In this document: positions 24,094 to 33,580 of the stretch, piece by piece
Position numbering within the stretch: position 1 is the stretch's first letter
Layout: each line of letters begins with the position of its first letter
Source: Holophagales bacterium
Lineage (GTDB): Bacteria; Acidobacteriota; Thermoanaerobaculia; Multivoradales; Multivoraceae
NCBI GenBank assembly: GCA_009836625.1
Contig: VXVC01000005.1
Location: 149,345 to 213,344 of the forward strand
Direction of reading: 5' to 3'
Length of the DNA stretch: 64,000 bases
Translations under genes and position numbers: made by a program
The notes under the pieces: generated by a model
What the model was told of the DNA's origin: nothing
What the model saw: the letters and a program-made list of their open reading frames with translations, nothing else
The model's database searches: none

Positions 24094-26340
24094 CTAGGGC
24101 TGGATCAGATAGGTGAACTTCACCGCGATCTGGCGATGGGTGCTCGTCCTGTAGCGGAGATCCTCGGCCATCCAGTTCTCGTTGTAAACGACGAACAGGT
24201 CCGAGCCGGGCTTGTAGATCCAATGCAGGCGGATGTTCGTGCCGAGGTCGCCGGAGAGATCGTTGTACTGAAGGATCGTGTTCAGCCGCAGGTTCGGGGT
24301 GAAGGTGAAGTTCACGAGCTGGCTGTAGAGGCCGATGTCGAAGGCGCCCTGGGGAAGTTCGACGTTGTTGAAGACCCATCGGGTCTCAGTCTGAATGTGC
24401 TTCGAGAACTTGAAGTTGATCGTGGTGCGGCCGGACACCTGCGTACCGGTGTAGAAGTCGCCGACGCCGATGCGGGAGCGCAGGCCGAAGAAGCGGCTCT
24501 GGTTGCTGTAGATGGAGAACCGCACAGCGTCGAATTCGTAGTAGCCGGGCGGAATCACGACTCCGGGGGAGACTTCGAAGGGCTCCACCAGGTTCTCGGT
24601 CTCGTGGAGATAGCCCAGGCGCCAGCGGTCCTCGCTCGTTGTCCGCATGCCGATCGGGGATATCTCGATCTGCCGGGATTCCAGCTCGCCGCCGTCCAGG
24701 GTCTCGTAGTAGTCGGCCCTGATCTCCGTGAACCAGGTGCGGACGAAGCCCCGTTCGATCCGTGGCAACCACTGGATCATCGGGTTCAGGTGACGGACGT
24801 TCCTCCGCAGCAGGAATCCTGCCGCCGGGTGGTAGTCCTCTTCGATGTCCTGGGCGTCGAGGTAGACGGTCAGATCGCGGCCCTGGTAGTCGAAGTTGAA
24901 GCCGTAGGCGGCCTCCCCGGAGTCGCTGGAACCGCCGGCGCCGGCCGTTTCCTCGCTGGCGCCGCTGCTCGTCCAGAAGCCGCCCAAGCCGATCGTGGAC
25001 GTGGGCTTGTAGTCGAAGTCGACGCCGACGACCCGGTTCGCCGCCGCGCCGTCGGGTGCCGTTTCGGTGATCATCGCGCCGACCGACGAGCGCCGCCCCA
25101 CGTTGCGCTTCAGCCGGGCGACCGTGAACGCGTTGGCCGGAAGCTGTCTGTCGTCCTTTGCGATTCCGGCGGTCGCGACTCGAAGAACGCCGAGGTTCCA
25201 GCCTCCGACACGTCCGGTCAGGCGGGCGCCCCAGTCGATCGGGACCTGGTCTCCCTCGTCCAGGCCGACCCTTCGCGAAAAGAAGGTCTTGAGCACGGGA
25301 GGCTCGTAGAAGAGTCGGTGGGGAGGACCGAAGTCGAAGATGCCGGCGTTCTCCAGGAAGAAATCGCGCTTCTCCGGGAAGTACAGGGAGAACCGGGTCA
25401 GGTTCGTCTGTAATTCGTCGACCTCGACTTCCGCGAAGTCCGTGTTGTAGGTCAGGTCGAGCGCCAGAGAGCGGGTGACGCCCCACTTCAGGTCGAGACC
25501 GTAGTCGCCGTCAGAGGCCGGGTCGACGTCGAGGCGTGGGTCCTCGCTGACGTCGCCGATGACGAAGGGCTTGACCTGGAGTTGCGCTGACCGGGACAAC
25601 CCGGCAAGCCCGGTGAGTTCTCCCGCCATCGAGACTCGGTGTACGGGCAGGACCTGGGAGCCGACCTGCCCGAGCGTGCCGACCTCACGTGGCAGGCCCG
25701 ACCAGTGGGTCATCTCGCGCTTGTGGGCGATGTAGCGCTGCACGTTGAATCCCCAGGCCGGAGCGGCCGGATCGAAACGGAGGGTGGAGATCGGAAGCGC
25801 AATCTCCGCCACCCAGCCGAAATCGGTTCGCCGCGCCGATGATTGCCAGATGCCGTCCCACTCCAGGTTCAGGTCGCGACCTTCGTCCGTGACCAGGGTG
25901 TCGGTGCGGGCGCCGTTGAGGTTCGTCTCGAAAGCGTAGGCGTTGCGCCGATCGTAGAAGGTATCCAGCAACAGGATGATCGAGTCGTCCTGGAAGATGC
26001 GGCTGTCGCGCTCCATCTCCCTGGCGATGATCGCGTCGGGGTTCGCGTCGAAGGCGGTGATGCCGAAGTAGATCGTGCTGTCGGTGAACACGACCCGGAT
26101 TTCCGTCTGTTCGGTTGCCGGCACGCCGTCGAGCGGTTCGTGCTGGATGAAGTTCGTGCCGACTTCCGACTGGGCCCAGACGGCGTCGCTCAGGTCGCCG
26201 TCGACGTTCGGCCCCCGCTCCACTCGGGTCGCGGCCATGCTCGGGCGCTCGGCGCCGGCCTCCGGTTGCTCCTGACCGGCGACGGGGGCGCCCGCGAGGA
26301 AACCCAACAGGCCCACAGTCGCGGGCAGGCTCCGTTTCAC
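24094..26340 (-). CDS. CBM9-like / DUF5916 outer-membrane protein (paralogue 3)
   Basis: The GTG at 26340 gives 748 residues with a clean signal peptide (KRSLPATVGLLGFLAGAPVAG); an ATG at 26409 would add 23 basic residues and overlap the divergent hydrolase start. Domains match the paralogue at 21817-24084 (VDGDLSDAVWAQSEVG; LTRFSLYFPEKRDFFLENAG; ending KFTYLIQP), with long identical runs, so the duplication is fairly recent. The variable part is again in the middle of the chain. Divergent from the metallo-beta-lactamase gene at 26408. Confidence 0.85.
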   Translation of the reverse strand: MKRSLPATVGLLGFLAGAPVAGQEQPEAGAERPSMAATRVERGPNVDGDLSDAVWAQSEVGTNFIQHEPLDGVPATEQTEIRVVFTDSTIYFGITAFDANPDAIIAREMERDSRIFQDDSIILLLDTFYDRRNAYAFETNLNGARTDTLVTDEGRDLNLEWDGIWQSSARRTDFGWVAEIALPISTLRFDPAAPAWGFNVQRYIAHKREMTHWSGLPREVGTLGQVGSQVLPVHRVSMAGELTGLAGLSRSAQLQVKPFVIGDVSEDPRLDVDPASDGDYGLDLKWGVTRSLALDLTYNTDFAEVEVDELQTNLTRFSLYFPEKRDFFLENAGIFDFGPPHRLFYEPPVLKTFFSRRVGLDEGDQVPIDWGARLTGRVGGWNLGVLRVATAGIAKDDRQLPANAFTVARLKRNVGRRSSVGAMITETAPDGAAANRVVGVDFDYKPTSTIGLGGFWTSSGASEETAGAGGSSDSGEAAYGFNFDYQGRDLTVYLDAQDIEEDYHPAAGFLLRRNVRHLNPMIQWLPRIERGFVRTWFTEIRADYYETLDGGELESRQIEISPIGMRTTSEDRWRLGYLHETENLVEPFEVSPGVVIPPGYYEFDAVRFSIYSNQSRFFGLRSRIGVGDFYTGTQVSGRTTINFKFSKHIQTETRWVFNNVELPQGAFDIGLYSQLVNFTFTPNLRLNTILQYNDLSGDLGTNIRLHWIYKPGSDLFVVYNENWMAEDLRYRTSTHRQIAVKFTYLIQP

Positions 26341-26407
26341 GGGACGGAGGCTAACAGCAGCGTTCTTCGGCCGCCGGCCGCTCGCGCTGCGGTAACGTCC
26401 GCTCCCC

Positions 26408-27712
26408 ATGCCCGACGAACAGCACCCAAACCTGCTGGACCTGGCCGAGCAGGTCTGGCGCGGCGAACTCGACCTTCAGTTCGAACACCACCCGGTCCAC
26501 CGCTACTACCCGGGTTCCTGCCGGCTCGCGGACGGTCTGCTCGGCTTCAAGGGCATCGCCGGCTTCTACGTCCTCGACAGCGGCGACGGCCTGGTGATGC
26601 TCGACGCCGGCCACCTGCTCGACGTGAAGCGCTGTTTCGAGGAGACGAGAAGGGAATGGCCGGACACGCCGGTCGTCGCCGCGATCTACTCGCACCATCA
26701 CGTGGATCATGTGTTCTCGGTCACCGCATTCGACGCCGAGGCGGACGAGCGGTGCTGGCCGCGGCCTGTCGTGTACGCCCACGAGCGGGTGCCGGCCCAC
26801 TTCGATCGCTACCGGGCGACCCTGGGCTGGAACACGGCGATCAACCGTCGCCAGTTCGCGATCGACGCGCCGCACTACCGCTGGCCCGACAGCTACCGCT
26901 ATCCGGATGTCCTCTACCGCAGCAACCTGACCTTCCGTCGCGGCGAGTTGACCTTCGAGTTGACCCACGGCCGCGGCGAGACGGACGACATCACCTGGAC
27001 CTGGATACCGGAGCGCCGCATCCTGCACACCGGCGATCTCTTCATCTGGGCCGTGCCGAACGCCGGCAACCCGCAGAAGGTGCAGCGCTACGTCGGCGAC
27101 TGGGCGGACAGCCTGGAGCGGATGCTGCCCCTCGGCGCCGAGATCCTTCTCCCGGGCCATGGCTTGCCGATCCTGGGCGCTGACCGGGTGCGCCGGGCAC
27201 TGGACGGCACCGCGCGCTACCTGCGTTCGATCGAAGAACAGAGCGTGGCGGCGATGAACCGGGGACTGAGCCTCGACCAGGTGCTTCAGGCGGTCACACC
27301 GCCCGCCGACCTCGCCGACGAGCCCTACCTGCAGCCCGTCTACGACGACCCGAGCTTCCTGGTGCGGATGGTCTGGCGGCGCTACGGCGGCTGGTGGGAC
27401 GGCGAGTTCGACAACATCGTGCCGGCGACGAAGAGGGAGCAGGCCGAAGCCTGGGTCGAGCTGGCGGGCGGCGTGGAGAAAGTGATCGAGGCGGCGCGGT
27501 TCGAATCCGCGGCCGGCCGCCACGCGGTCGCGTGCCATCTGATCGAGGCGGCCCGATACGCAGCGCCGGAGCGCGCGGACGTGGATGCCGCGCGCGCCGC
27601 GATCTACCGGGCGAATGCCGGGACACAAGTGTCGTCCATGGCGCGCAACATCCTGAACCACGCAGCGCTGGCCAGCGACCAGGGCCGGCGCGATCTCGCC
27701 TCCGATGACTGA
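26408..27712 (+). CDS. Alkyl-sulfatase-like metallo-beta-lactamase-fold hydrolase
   Basis: 434 residues, no signal peptide. The metal motif HHHVDH lies at about 96-101, followed by a second ligand block HTGDLFIW and LPGHGLPI. The C-terminal part (about 290-434) is helical and includes ESAAGRHAVACHLIEAARYA, like the dimerisation domain of SDS-hydrolase-type alkyl sulfatases. The family cleaves alkyl sulfates or related esters with two zinc ions; the substrate here is uncertain. It overlaps the next gene by 8 nt. The absence of a signal peptide is a difference from many secreted SdsA-type enzymes. Confidence 0.82.
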   Translation: MPDEQHPNLLDLAEQVWRGELDLQFEHHPVHRYYPGSCRLADGLLGFKGIAGFYVLDSGDGLVMLDAGHLLDVKRCFEETRREWPDTPVVAAIYSHHHVDHVFSVTAFDAEADERCWPRPVVYAHERVPAHFDRYRATLGWNTAINRRQFAIDAPHYRWPDSYRYPDVLYRSNLTFRRGELTFELTHGRGETDDITWTWIPERRILHTGDLFIWAVPNAGNPQKVQRYVGDWADSLERMLPLGAEILLPGHGLPILGADRVRRALDGTARYLRSIEEQSVAAMNRGLSLDQVLQAVTPPADLADEPYLQPVYDDPSFLVRMVWRRYGGWWDGEFDNIVPATKREQAEAWVELAGGVEKVIEAARFESAAGRHAVACHLIEAARYAAPERADVDAARAAIYRANAGTQVSSMARNILNHAALASDQGRRDLASDD

Positions 27713-28223
27713 AGCGGGAACCGCCGGCTACGACGCACCCGGCATCGGCCGCGCGGTGGCGACGGCTGGTGCCCTTTGGGCCGTAGGCGGCATCGTCGGT
27801 CTGCTCGTGTGGGCGGTCTACCGGCTGGCCCGGATCTCGATCGACGCCTTCGACCACCCGTTCGCCTGGTACCACTGGGCTTCGTTGCTCGCGATCATCC
27901 CCTTCATGGCCTGGTCGGAAGGGCTGCGCGGCTTCCAGTTGCGGTTCTCGCCCCGGGTGGCGGAGCGGGCGATGACGGTTCGCAGTCAACCGACGCTGCT
28001 GCGCGTGGTGTTGGCGCCGCTCTACGCGGCCGGCTACTTCGAAGGAACGCGGCGCGAACGTCTCGGCGTCTGGTTCGGAACGGTCGGCATCCTGGTGCTG
28101 ATCGTCCTCGTCCACCGCCTGGATCAGCCGTGGCGCGGCATCCTGGACGCCGGCGTGGTCGTGGGACTCTCCTGGGGGACGATCGCTACGCTGGCGCTGA
28201 GCGTGCGGGCCTGGCGGAGCTAG
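27705..28223 (+). CDS. Hypothetical membrane protein
   Basis: 172 residues with four likely transmembrane segments (about 17-40, 55-70, 104-130 and 145-165). It has no motif I recognise. It overlaps the hydrolase upstream by 8 nt, so it is likely made with it, and converges on the DPP-IV gene with a 4-nt overlap of the stops. Confidence 0.72.
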   Translation: MTEAGTAGYDAPGIGRAVATAGALWAVGGIVGLLVWAVYRLARISIDAFDHPFAWYHWASLLAIIPFMAWSEGLRGFQLRFSPRVAERAMTVRSQPTLLRVVLAPLYAAGYFEGTRRERLGVWFGTVGILVLIVLVHRLDQPWRGILDAGVVVGLSWGTIATLALSVRAWRS

Positions 28224-30433
28224 GGCTCGATCGTCTTCAGGATGAAGCGGGCCATCGTCTCGCGCAGGTGCAGCGAGAGGTCGGGATCGGTCACGCCGTG
28301 GCGTGACTTCGGGTAGAGCATCATCTCGAAGGGTTTGCCGGCCTTCTGGAGCTTCCAGGCCATCTGCAGGGTGTTCTGCATGTGGACGTTGTCGTCCATC
28401 GTGCCGTGGATGATCAGCAGGTCGCCGTGGAGATCCCCGGCCGTCTCGAGCACCGAGGTCCGCTCGTAACCGTCGGGGTTGTCGTCCGGAGTCGACATGT
28501 AGCGCTCCGTGTAGATCGAGTCGTAGGCGCGCCAGTCGACGACGCTGCCGCCGGCGATACCCGCGCGGAAACGGTCGGAGCGGGTGAGCGCGAAGAGCGT
28601 CATGTAGCCGCCGAAGCTCCAGCCGTCGAGGCCGATCCGCCCCGCGTCGACCCACGGCTTCGCGCCGAGCCAGTCGACGGCTTCCACCAGGTCGATGAGC
28701 TCCTGCTCGCCGAAGTTCCTGTACACCGGCCAGGTCGACTCGACTCCCTTGCCCGAGGCGATCCGGTTGTCGACGACGAGGACGACGATTCCCTGCTGCG
28801 CGAGGTACTGGAACCACATCCCGCGCGACCCCGGCCAGCCATTGCGGACCTGTTGCGCGTGGGGGCCGCCGTAGACGTGAACCCATGCCGGATAGACGCG
28901 GTCAGGATCGAAGCCGTGCGGCCGGATGAGCATCGCTTCGAGGTCGACGCCGTCGCTGGTGCTGATCTGGAGGAGTTCCGGCTTCGAGATGTCGAACCGA
29001 GCCAGATCGGGCACGTCGCCGCCGCCGAGCTTGCGGACCGGCTCGCCGCCGGCGTTGCGCAGCGTCATGGTCGTCGGCGTGTGGAGGTCGCTCGACGTGG
29101 CGATCCAGTGGCGGACGGGGCCCTCTTCCGGGAAGTTGGCGCGGTGACTGCCGGTCGCCTCCGTGAGAACGGTCGGGGCCGCGCCTTCGAGCGGCACCCG
29201 GAGCACGTCGGCGCCGAGCGTCGAACGGTACGTGCCCGAGACGTAGGCCGCTCCCGCGTCCTCGTCGACCGCGAGCAGGGAGCGGACTTCCCAGCGGCCG
29301 TCGGTGAGCGTCCGGACCAGCTTGCCGTCCTGGTCGTGGCGGTACAGGTGCTGGAAGCCGGTCCGTTCGCTGAGCCAGAGGAAGCTGCCGTCCTCGAGGA
29401 AGCGAGGTGGTCCGAGCACGTTGACCCAGGCGTGGGATTCCTCCCGCAGCACCCGTTCCGACTCGCCGGTAGCGGGGTCGGCCCGGTGCAGGTCGAGGAA
29501 GGTCTGCCGGCGATCCTGGACCTGGTACCAGACATGTCCGTCGGGCGAGAACGTGACGTTGACGATCAGGATCTCGTCATGTCCGTAGAGGTCCGGGTCG
29601 ATCCAGGAGATTCCCGCGCCGCTGGCCTTCGCGACTCCCAGCCGGACGCGCGGGTTCGGATCGCCGGCCTTCGGGTAGGGGTAGACCTCGAGCGGCGGCC
29701 GGAACGGGATGTGGTCGACCACCGTGAAGCGGGGCACGTCGCGTTCGTCGGTCTGCAGGAAGGCGACGCGGCGGCTGTCGGGGCTCCACCAATGGGCCTG
29801 GTAGTTGCCGCGGCCGTAGATCTCCTCCTGGTAGACCCAGTCGAGCTTGCCGTTGAGCGTGTTCTCGCCGCCGTCTGTGGTCAGACGGAGCTCGTTGCCG
29901 GAGGCGTCGACGACGTAGAGGTCGGCGTCGCGCACGAACGCGACGCGGCGGCCGTTGGGCGCAAAGCGGGCCAGTTCCTCGGCTTCCGGTCCCCGGGTCA
30001 ACCGCGTGAGCGTTTCGTCGTCGAAACTCCAGACGAAGAGGTCCGAGGCGAGCTGTAGCAGCAGCCGGTCGGCGCCGGGCGACATCCGCAGGGAACCGGG
30101 TCGCGCCCTCGACACCGCGTCCTCGGCGCTCAGGTCCAGCTGCTCCGCGAGCGCGGCGGCGAGTGGCTCCGGGTCGTAGAAGGGCCGGGTCTCGCCCGAC
30201 GCGGCATCTACGACCGTCCAGGACCAGCCGTCGTCTGCGTCTTCTCCAAGCAGGTACTCCTCGCCGCCGGGAAGCCAGCGGATCCGCGGCAGATCGGGCG
30301 AGAAGGAGAGCGCATCCGGCCCGTAGATGTGGTCAAGCTCCAGGGGCTCCTTCTGCGCGGCCGCCGGCTGGAGCGCGAGAAGGGCGAGGAGAACGAACGG
30401 GCCGAGGGGCCGAGGCCGGGGGATCTTGAGCAT
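28220..30433 (-). CDS. Dipeptidyl peptidase IV family serine peptidase (S9)
   Basis: 737 residues with a signal peptide (about 1-26, ending QPAAAQ), so it is exported. Residues about 30-480 are a beta-propeller. They include the substrate-amine-binding DWVYQEEIYGRGNYQAHWW, as in DPP-IV. The alpha/beta-hydrolase domain carries the nucleophile GWSFGGYMT near 604, Asp in HGTMDDNVH near 681 and His in SRHGV near 711; the triad is intact. The enzyme should release Xaa-Pro/Ala dipeptides from peptides in the periplasm. Probable stand-alone gene. Confidence 0.92.
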   Translation of the reverse strand: MLKIPRPRPLGPFVLLALLALQPAAAQKEPLELDHIYGPDALSFSPDLPRIRWLPGGEEYLLGEDADDGWSWTVVDAASGETRPFYDPEPLAAALAEQLDLSAEDAVSRARPGSLRMSPGADRLLLQLASDLFVWSFDDETLTRLTRGPEAEELARFAPNGRRVAFVRDADLYVVDASGNELRLTTDGGENTLNGKLDWVYQEEIYGRGNYQAHWWSPDSRRVAFLQTDERDVPRFTVVDHIPFRPPLEVYPYPKAGDPNPRVRLGVAKASGAGISWIDPDLYGHDEILIVNVTFSPDGHVWYQVQDRRQTFLDLHRADPATGESERVLREESHAWVNVLGPPRFLEDGSFLWLSERTGFQHLYRHDQDGKLVRTLTDGRWEVRSLLAVDEDAGAAYVSGTYRSTLGADVLRVPLEGAAPTVLTEATGSHRANFPEEGPVRHWIATSSDLHTPTTMTLRNAGGEPVRKLGGGDVPDLARFDISKPELLQISTSDGVDLEAMLIRPHGFDPDRVYPAWVHVYGGPHAQQVRNGWPGSRGMWFQYLAQQGIVVLVVDNRIASGKGVESTWPVYRNFGEQELIDLVEAVDWLGAKPWVDAGRIGLDGWSFGGYMTLFALTRSDRFRAGIAGGSVVDWRAYDSIYTERYMSTPDDNPDGYERTSVLETAGDLHGDLLIIHGTMDDNVHMQNTLQMAWKLQKAGKPFEMMLYPKSRHGVTDPDLSLHLRETMARFILKTIEP

Positions 30434-30481
30434 TACCGAACAGTAGCGGAGCCGGCACGGCGGAGCCTGCGCCGCGGACTG

Positions 30482-31315
30482 CTAGAACTCGAACTCCAGT
30501 AGAACGTCCGCACTCTGGCCATCGACCGTGACGGTGAACCGGTTCATGCCAAGGCGGAAGTGCTCGGCCAGTTCCTGGAAGTCGACCTCGCCCAGCCCGT
30601 CGGCGATGGTGATCTCGATCCGTCGGATCTCCTGGCCGTTGACGGCGGTGACGTGGACCTCGCCGGTATCCGGAGCCAGGCCCGTGAACAGGAGTGGCAG
30701 GCTGGCGAGCCGGACCTCGGGGTCGATGCTGTCGTACGGGATGCTGACTTCGAATCCGGGGATGTCGGCGCGGAGAACCGGGAGATCCAGCGGCGCTACG
30801 ACGTCCACTTCGGCCGGAGCCGCGGTCTGCGCGTCGAAGATCACGCCGGGACTCAGGTGCGCCTGCTTGCCCTTGATGAGGATGAAGGGCCAGGCGATGA
30901 TCTTGGCCAGTACCGCGGCGGTCACGAAGCGGCCCCTGCCGGAGCGGTCGTAGCCGCCCGTGAGTCGGATGGACGTGTCGTCCACCGCGGCGACCGTGTT
31001 CGCGTCGACCTCGAGCCTGCCCCGGATACCGGCGATCTTGGCTCGCCGGGCCTTGCTGACTTCGGACCAGACCACGGTACCCGCTTCGATGACGACGCGG
31101 CCGTCGATCACGACATCCTCGGCGACCCTGGCGCGGACGCGGTCTCCCGGCCGGACGAAGTTGCTTGACTTCTTCTTTGTCGAGAGGCTCTCGTCAAGGA
31201 CGCAGTAGACGGTCGTTCCGGCTGGAATGCGGACCCTTTCGGCCATCAGGGCGGTCGGCAGGGTGAGGAACAGCAGGCCGACAACGGCTGCCCGGAACGT
31301 GGTTGCGTAGCGCAT
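30482..31315 (-). CDS. Secreted protein of unknown function
   Basis: 277 residues with a signal peptide (about 1-25, LPTALMAE). The first half looks like an all-beta domain of the kind seen in exported coat/surface proteins (VRIPAGTTVYCVLDESLST; FVRPGDRVRARVAEDV). A hydrophobic segment lies at about 130-155 (LAKIIAWPFILIKGK). The second half has two further beta-rich repeats. I recognise no family. The spacing to the DPP-IV start (about 48 nt) allows co-transcription with it. Confidence 0.72.
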   Translation of the reverse strand: MRYATTFRAAVVGLLFLTLPTALMAERVRIPAGTTVYCVLDESLSTKKKSSNFVRPGDRVRARVAEDVVIDGRVVIEAGTVVWSEVSKARRAKIAGIRGRLEVDANTVAAVDDTSIRLTGGYDRSGRGRFVTAAVLAKIIAWPFILIKGKQAHLSPGVIFDAQTAAPAEVDVVAPLDLPVLRADIPGFEVSIPYDSIDPEVRLASLPLLFTGLAPDTGEVHVTAVNGQEIRRIEITIADGLGEVDFQELAEHFRLGMNRFTVTVDGQSADVLLEFEF

Positions 31316-31413
31316 GAAGAGGCCCTCTGGGTTGTGGTCTTCGTAGTAGCAGTACGGCGAGAGGCGTCTTCCGGTTTCGCCGTGCGGCGGGTGATACGGT
31401 GACGCCTTCGCGC

Positions 31414-32985
31414 ATGAGTTTGATCGTCTGGTCCTGGCTGTTCCTCGTCGTCTACCTGGGCGGCATGCTGGCGTTCGGCGTCATCGGCCGGAACCGGGTT
31501 CAGGGCGCGGACGACTTCGCGACGGCTCGGGCGGCCTACGGGCCGTTCTTCCTCGCCCTCGCTTTCGCCGCAACGACCGCGAGCGGCGCGACATTCCTCG
31601 GCTTCCCGGGCCTTGCCTACGAGCACGGCACGGCGGCGCTGCTGTCGGCCGTCCTCTACCCGGCGGGCGTCTATCTGGGCGTGCTGATCTGCATGCGGCT
31701 GGTGGCGAACGTCGGCGACCGGTTCGGCTCGCGTTCGATCCCCGAGTTCCTTGGAGACCGCTACCAGTCGGACGGCATCCGCGTGATCGTGACCGTCGCG
31801 TCGCTGCTCCTGTTCTTCTACCTCGCCGGCCAGCTTCTGTCCGGCCTGGTCATGTTCGAGACGATGCTCGGCCTGTCGCCGGCCTGGGCGCTCGGGATCA
31901 CGGCCGTCGTGCTGATGATCTACGTGTCCCTGGGCGGCGCCCACGCGGACATCCTCACCGACGGCGTGCAGGGCTTTCTGATGCTGGTGATCGGCGTCCT
32001 CGTCATCATCCTGTTCGTCGTTGGCGCCGGCCTCGACGGCGGCCTGGGCTCGGTCATCTCCAGCATCCGAGCGCAGGATCCGAACCAGGTGGGCTGGATC
32101 AACCGCTCGACACCGCTCTACCACTCCTGGTGGTCGCAGATGGCGGTGCTGCTCGCCCACATTCCGCTCGGACTGTTGCCGCACATCGGCAACAAGATCT
32201 GGGCGCTCAAGACCGGCAAGTCGCGTTTCACCTTCCTTCGCTTCGCTTCCGTCTTCGGCGTCACGCTGGGCATGCTCGGCCTCGGCGGCGCCCTGGCGCG
32301 GGCCGTGCTCGGAGGCCGCCTGTACGAAGAGGGATCGACTCCGAACGAGGCGCTGCCGGCGCTGTTCATCGAGCTCTTCCCGGCCTGGCTGGCGGCGCTG
32401 ATCGGGGTCGGCATCCTGTCGGCGGTCATGTCGACGGCGGACGGGCTGGTGGTGTCCTCGTCCCAGATCGTGGCGAACGATCTCTACCGGCGGACGATCG
32501 CGCCGCGCTTCCACTCGCACCTGAGCGACGAGCAACTCGACCGCCGGGTGCTGGTCATCAGTCGCTGGGCGACGGTGGGCGTCATGGTCGTCTGCGTGAC
32601 GATGGCCTGGATGCTGATGGACATGAACATCGCCATCCTGGTCTGGACGGGGAACGGCGGCATGATGGCGGCGTTCGCGGGTCCACTGGTGCTCGGCGCG
32701 CTCTGGAGCGGCGTGACGCGCACCGGTGCGTACACGGGGCTGATCGTGGGCTTGAGCTCCTTCCTGATCCTGCACACCGGCGTCATCGATCCGGCGTGGT
32801 TCGAGGGCAGCTTCCTGCACCCGGTGTTCTCCTGGCTGCACGGGGAAGCGCCGAACCCGACCTCCTGCGCCGCGCTCGCGGGACTGTTCGCGATGGGTTG
32901 CACCGCGGCCGTGTCGCTGGCGACGAAACCGCTGCCCGAGGCCCATGTCGGGTCGCTGTTCCGGCGCGTCCCGGCGACGGACTAG
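31414..32985 (+). CDS. Sodium:solute symporter (SSS family)
   Basis: 523 residues from ATG 31414 (a GTG at 31399 is also in frame). About 13 hydrophobic segments. The family hallmarks near helices 1-2 are ADDFATARAAYGPFF and FAATTASGATFLGFPG, and the central block GVGILSAVMSTADGLVVSSS holds the Ser/Thr-rich sodium-site region. The substrate class (proline, pantothenate or sugars) cannot be assigned. Three nt before the nitroreductase gene, so the two are probably one operon. Confidence 0.88.
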   Translation: MSLIVWSWLFLVVYLGGMLAFGVIGRNRVQGADDFATARAAYGPFFLALAFAATTASGATFLGFPGLAYEHGTAALLSAVLYPAGVYLGVLICMRLVANVGDRFGSRSIPEFLGDRYQSDGIRVIVTVASLLLFFYLAGQLLSGLVMFETMLGLSPAWALGITAVVLMIYVSLGGAHADILTDGVQGFLMLVIGVLVIILFVVGAGLDGGLGSVISSIRAQDPNQVGWINRSTPLYHSWWSQMAVLLAHIPLGLLPHIGNKIWALKTGKSRFTFLRFASVFGVTLGMLGLGGALARAVLGGRLYEEGSTPNEALPALFIELFPAWLAALIGVGILSAVMSTADGLVVSSSQIVANDLYRRTIAPRFHSHLSDEQLDRRVLVISRWATVGVMVVCVTMAWMLMDMNIAILVWTGNGGMMAAFAGPLVLGALWSGVTRTGAYTGLIVGLSSFLILHTGVIDPAWFEGSFLHPVFSWLHGEAPNPTSCAALAGLFAMGCTAAVSLATKPLPEAHVGSLFRRVPATD

Positions 32986-32988
32986 GCC

Positions 32989-33579
32989 ATGGCGAGGATT
33001 CCTGAGGACGCGATGGACGTCCTGTTTCGGGACGCCCGGAGCCAGAACAGGTGGTTGCCGCGCGATGTGCCGCGGGAGACCCTGCAAGAACTCCACGACC
33101 TCCTGAAGTGGGGACCGACGAGCGCGAACTGCTGGCCGCAGCGGGTCGTTTTCACCGTGAGCGATGAAGCGAAGGAGCGGCTGGCGTCGATCGCGATGCC
33201 GGGCAACCAGGACAAGATCCGGCAGGCGCCGGCGACCGCGATCCTGGGCTACGACCTGGCGTTCTTCGAGAAGATGGACGTGCTCTTCGCCCACAACCCG
33301 GGCATGGCCGAGATGTTCCGCAACGACGCCGAACTCGCCGAGGTGACGGCGTTTCGCAACGCGACCCTGCAGGGGGCCTACTTCATGCTGGCCGCGCGCT
33401 CGCTCGGCCTCGACTGCGGGCCGATGTCGGGGTTCGACAACGCGAAGTGCGACGAACTCTTCTTCCCCGGCACGACGGTGCGCTCGAACTTCCTCTGCTC
33501 GATTGGCTACGGCGATCCCGAGGGCCTGTTCGGGCGCCTGCCGCGGCCGGAGTTCGACGACGTCTGCCGCGTCGAGTAG
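32989..33579 (+). CDS. rutE: RutE-type nitroreductase (malonic semialdehyde reductase-like)
   Basis: 196 residues, the length of E. coli RutE, with matching landmarks in order: LLKWGPTSANCWPQRVVF at 38-55, AETAFRN-type EVTAFRNATLQGAYFMLAA, LGLDCGPMSGFD and the terminal SNFLCSIGYGD. RutE is an FMN enzyme that reduces malonic semialdehyde to 3-hydroxypropionate in pyrimidine breakdown. No other rut gene is nearby, so the native substrate may differ. Follows the symporter gene by 3 nt. Confidence 0.85.
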   Translation: MARIPEDAMDVLFRDARSQNRWLPRDVPRETLQELHDLLKWGPTSANCWPQRVVFTVSDEAKERLASIAMPGNQDKIRQAPATAILGYDLAFFEKMDVLFAHNPGMAEMFRNDAELAEVTAFRNATLQGAYFMLAARSLGLDCGPMSGFDNAKCDELFFPGTTVRSNFLCSIGYGDPEGLFGRLPRPEFDDVCRVE

Positions 33580-33580
33580 A

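Noticed and set aside
26341..26409. Upstream ATG for DUF5916 paralogue 3
   Set aside because: It would overlap the divergent gene start and puts 23 basic residues before the signal peptide; GTG 26340 is preferred, though not proven.
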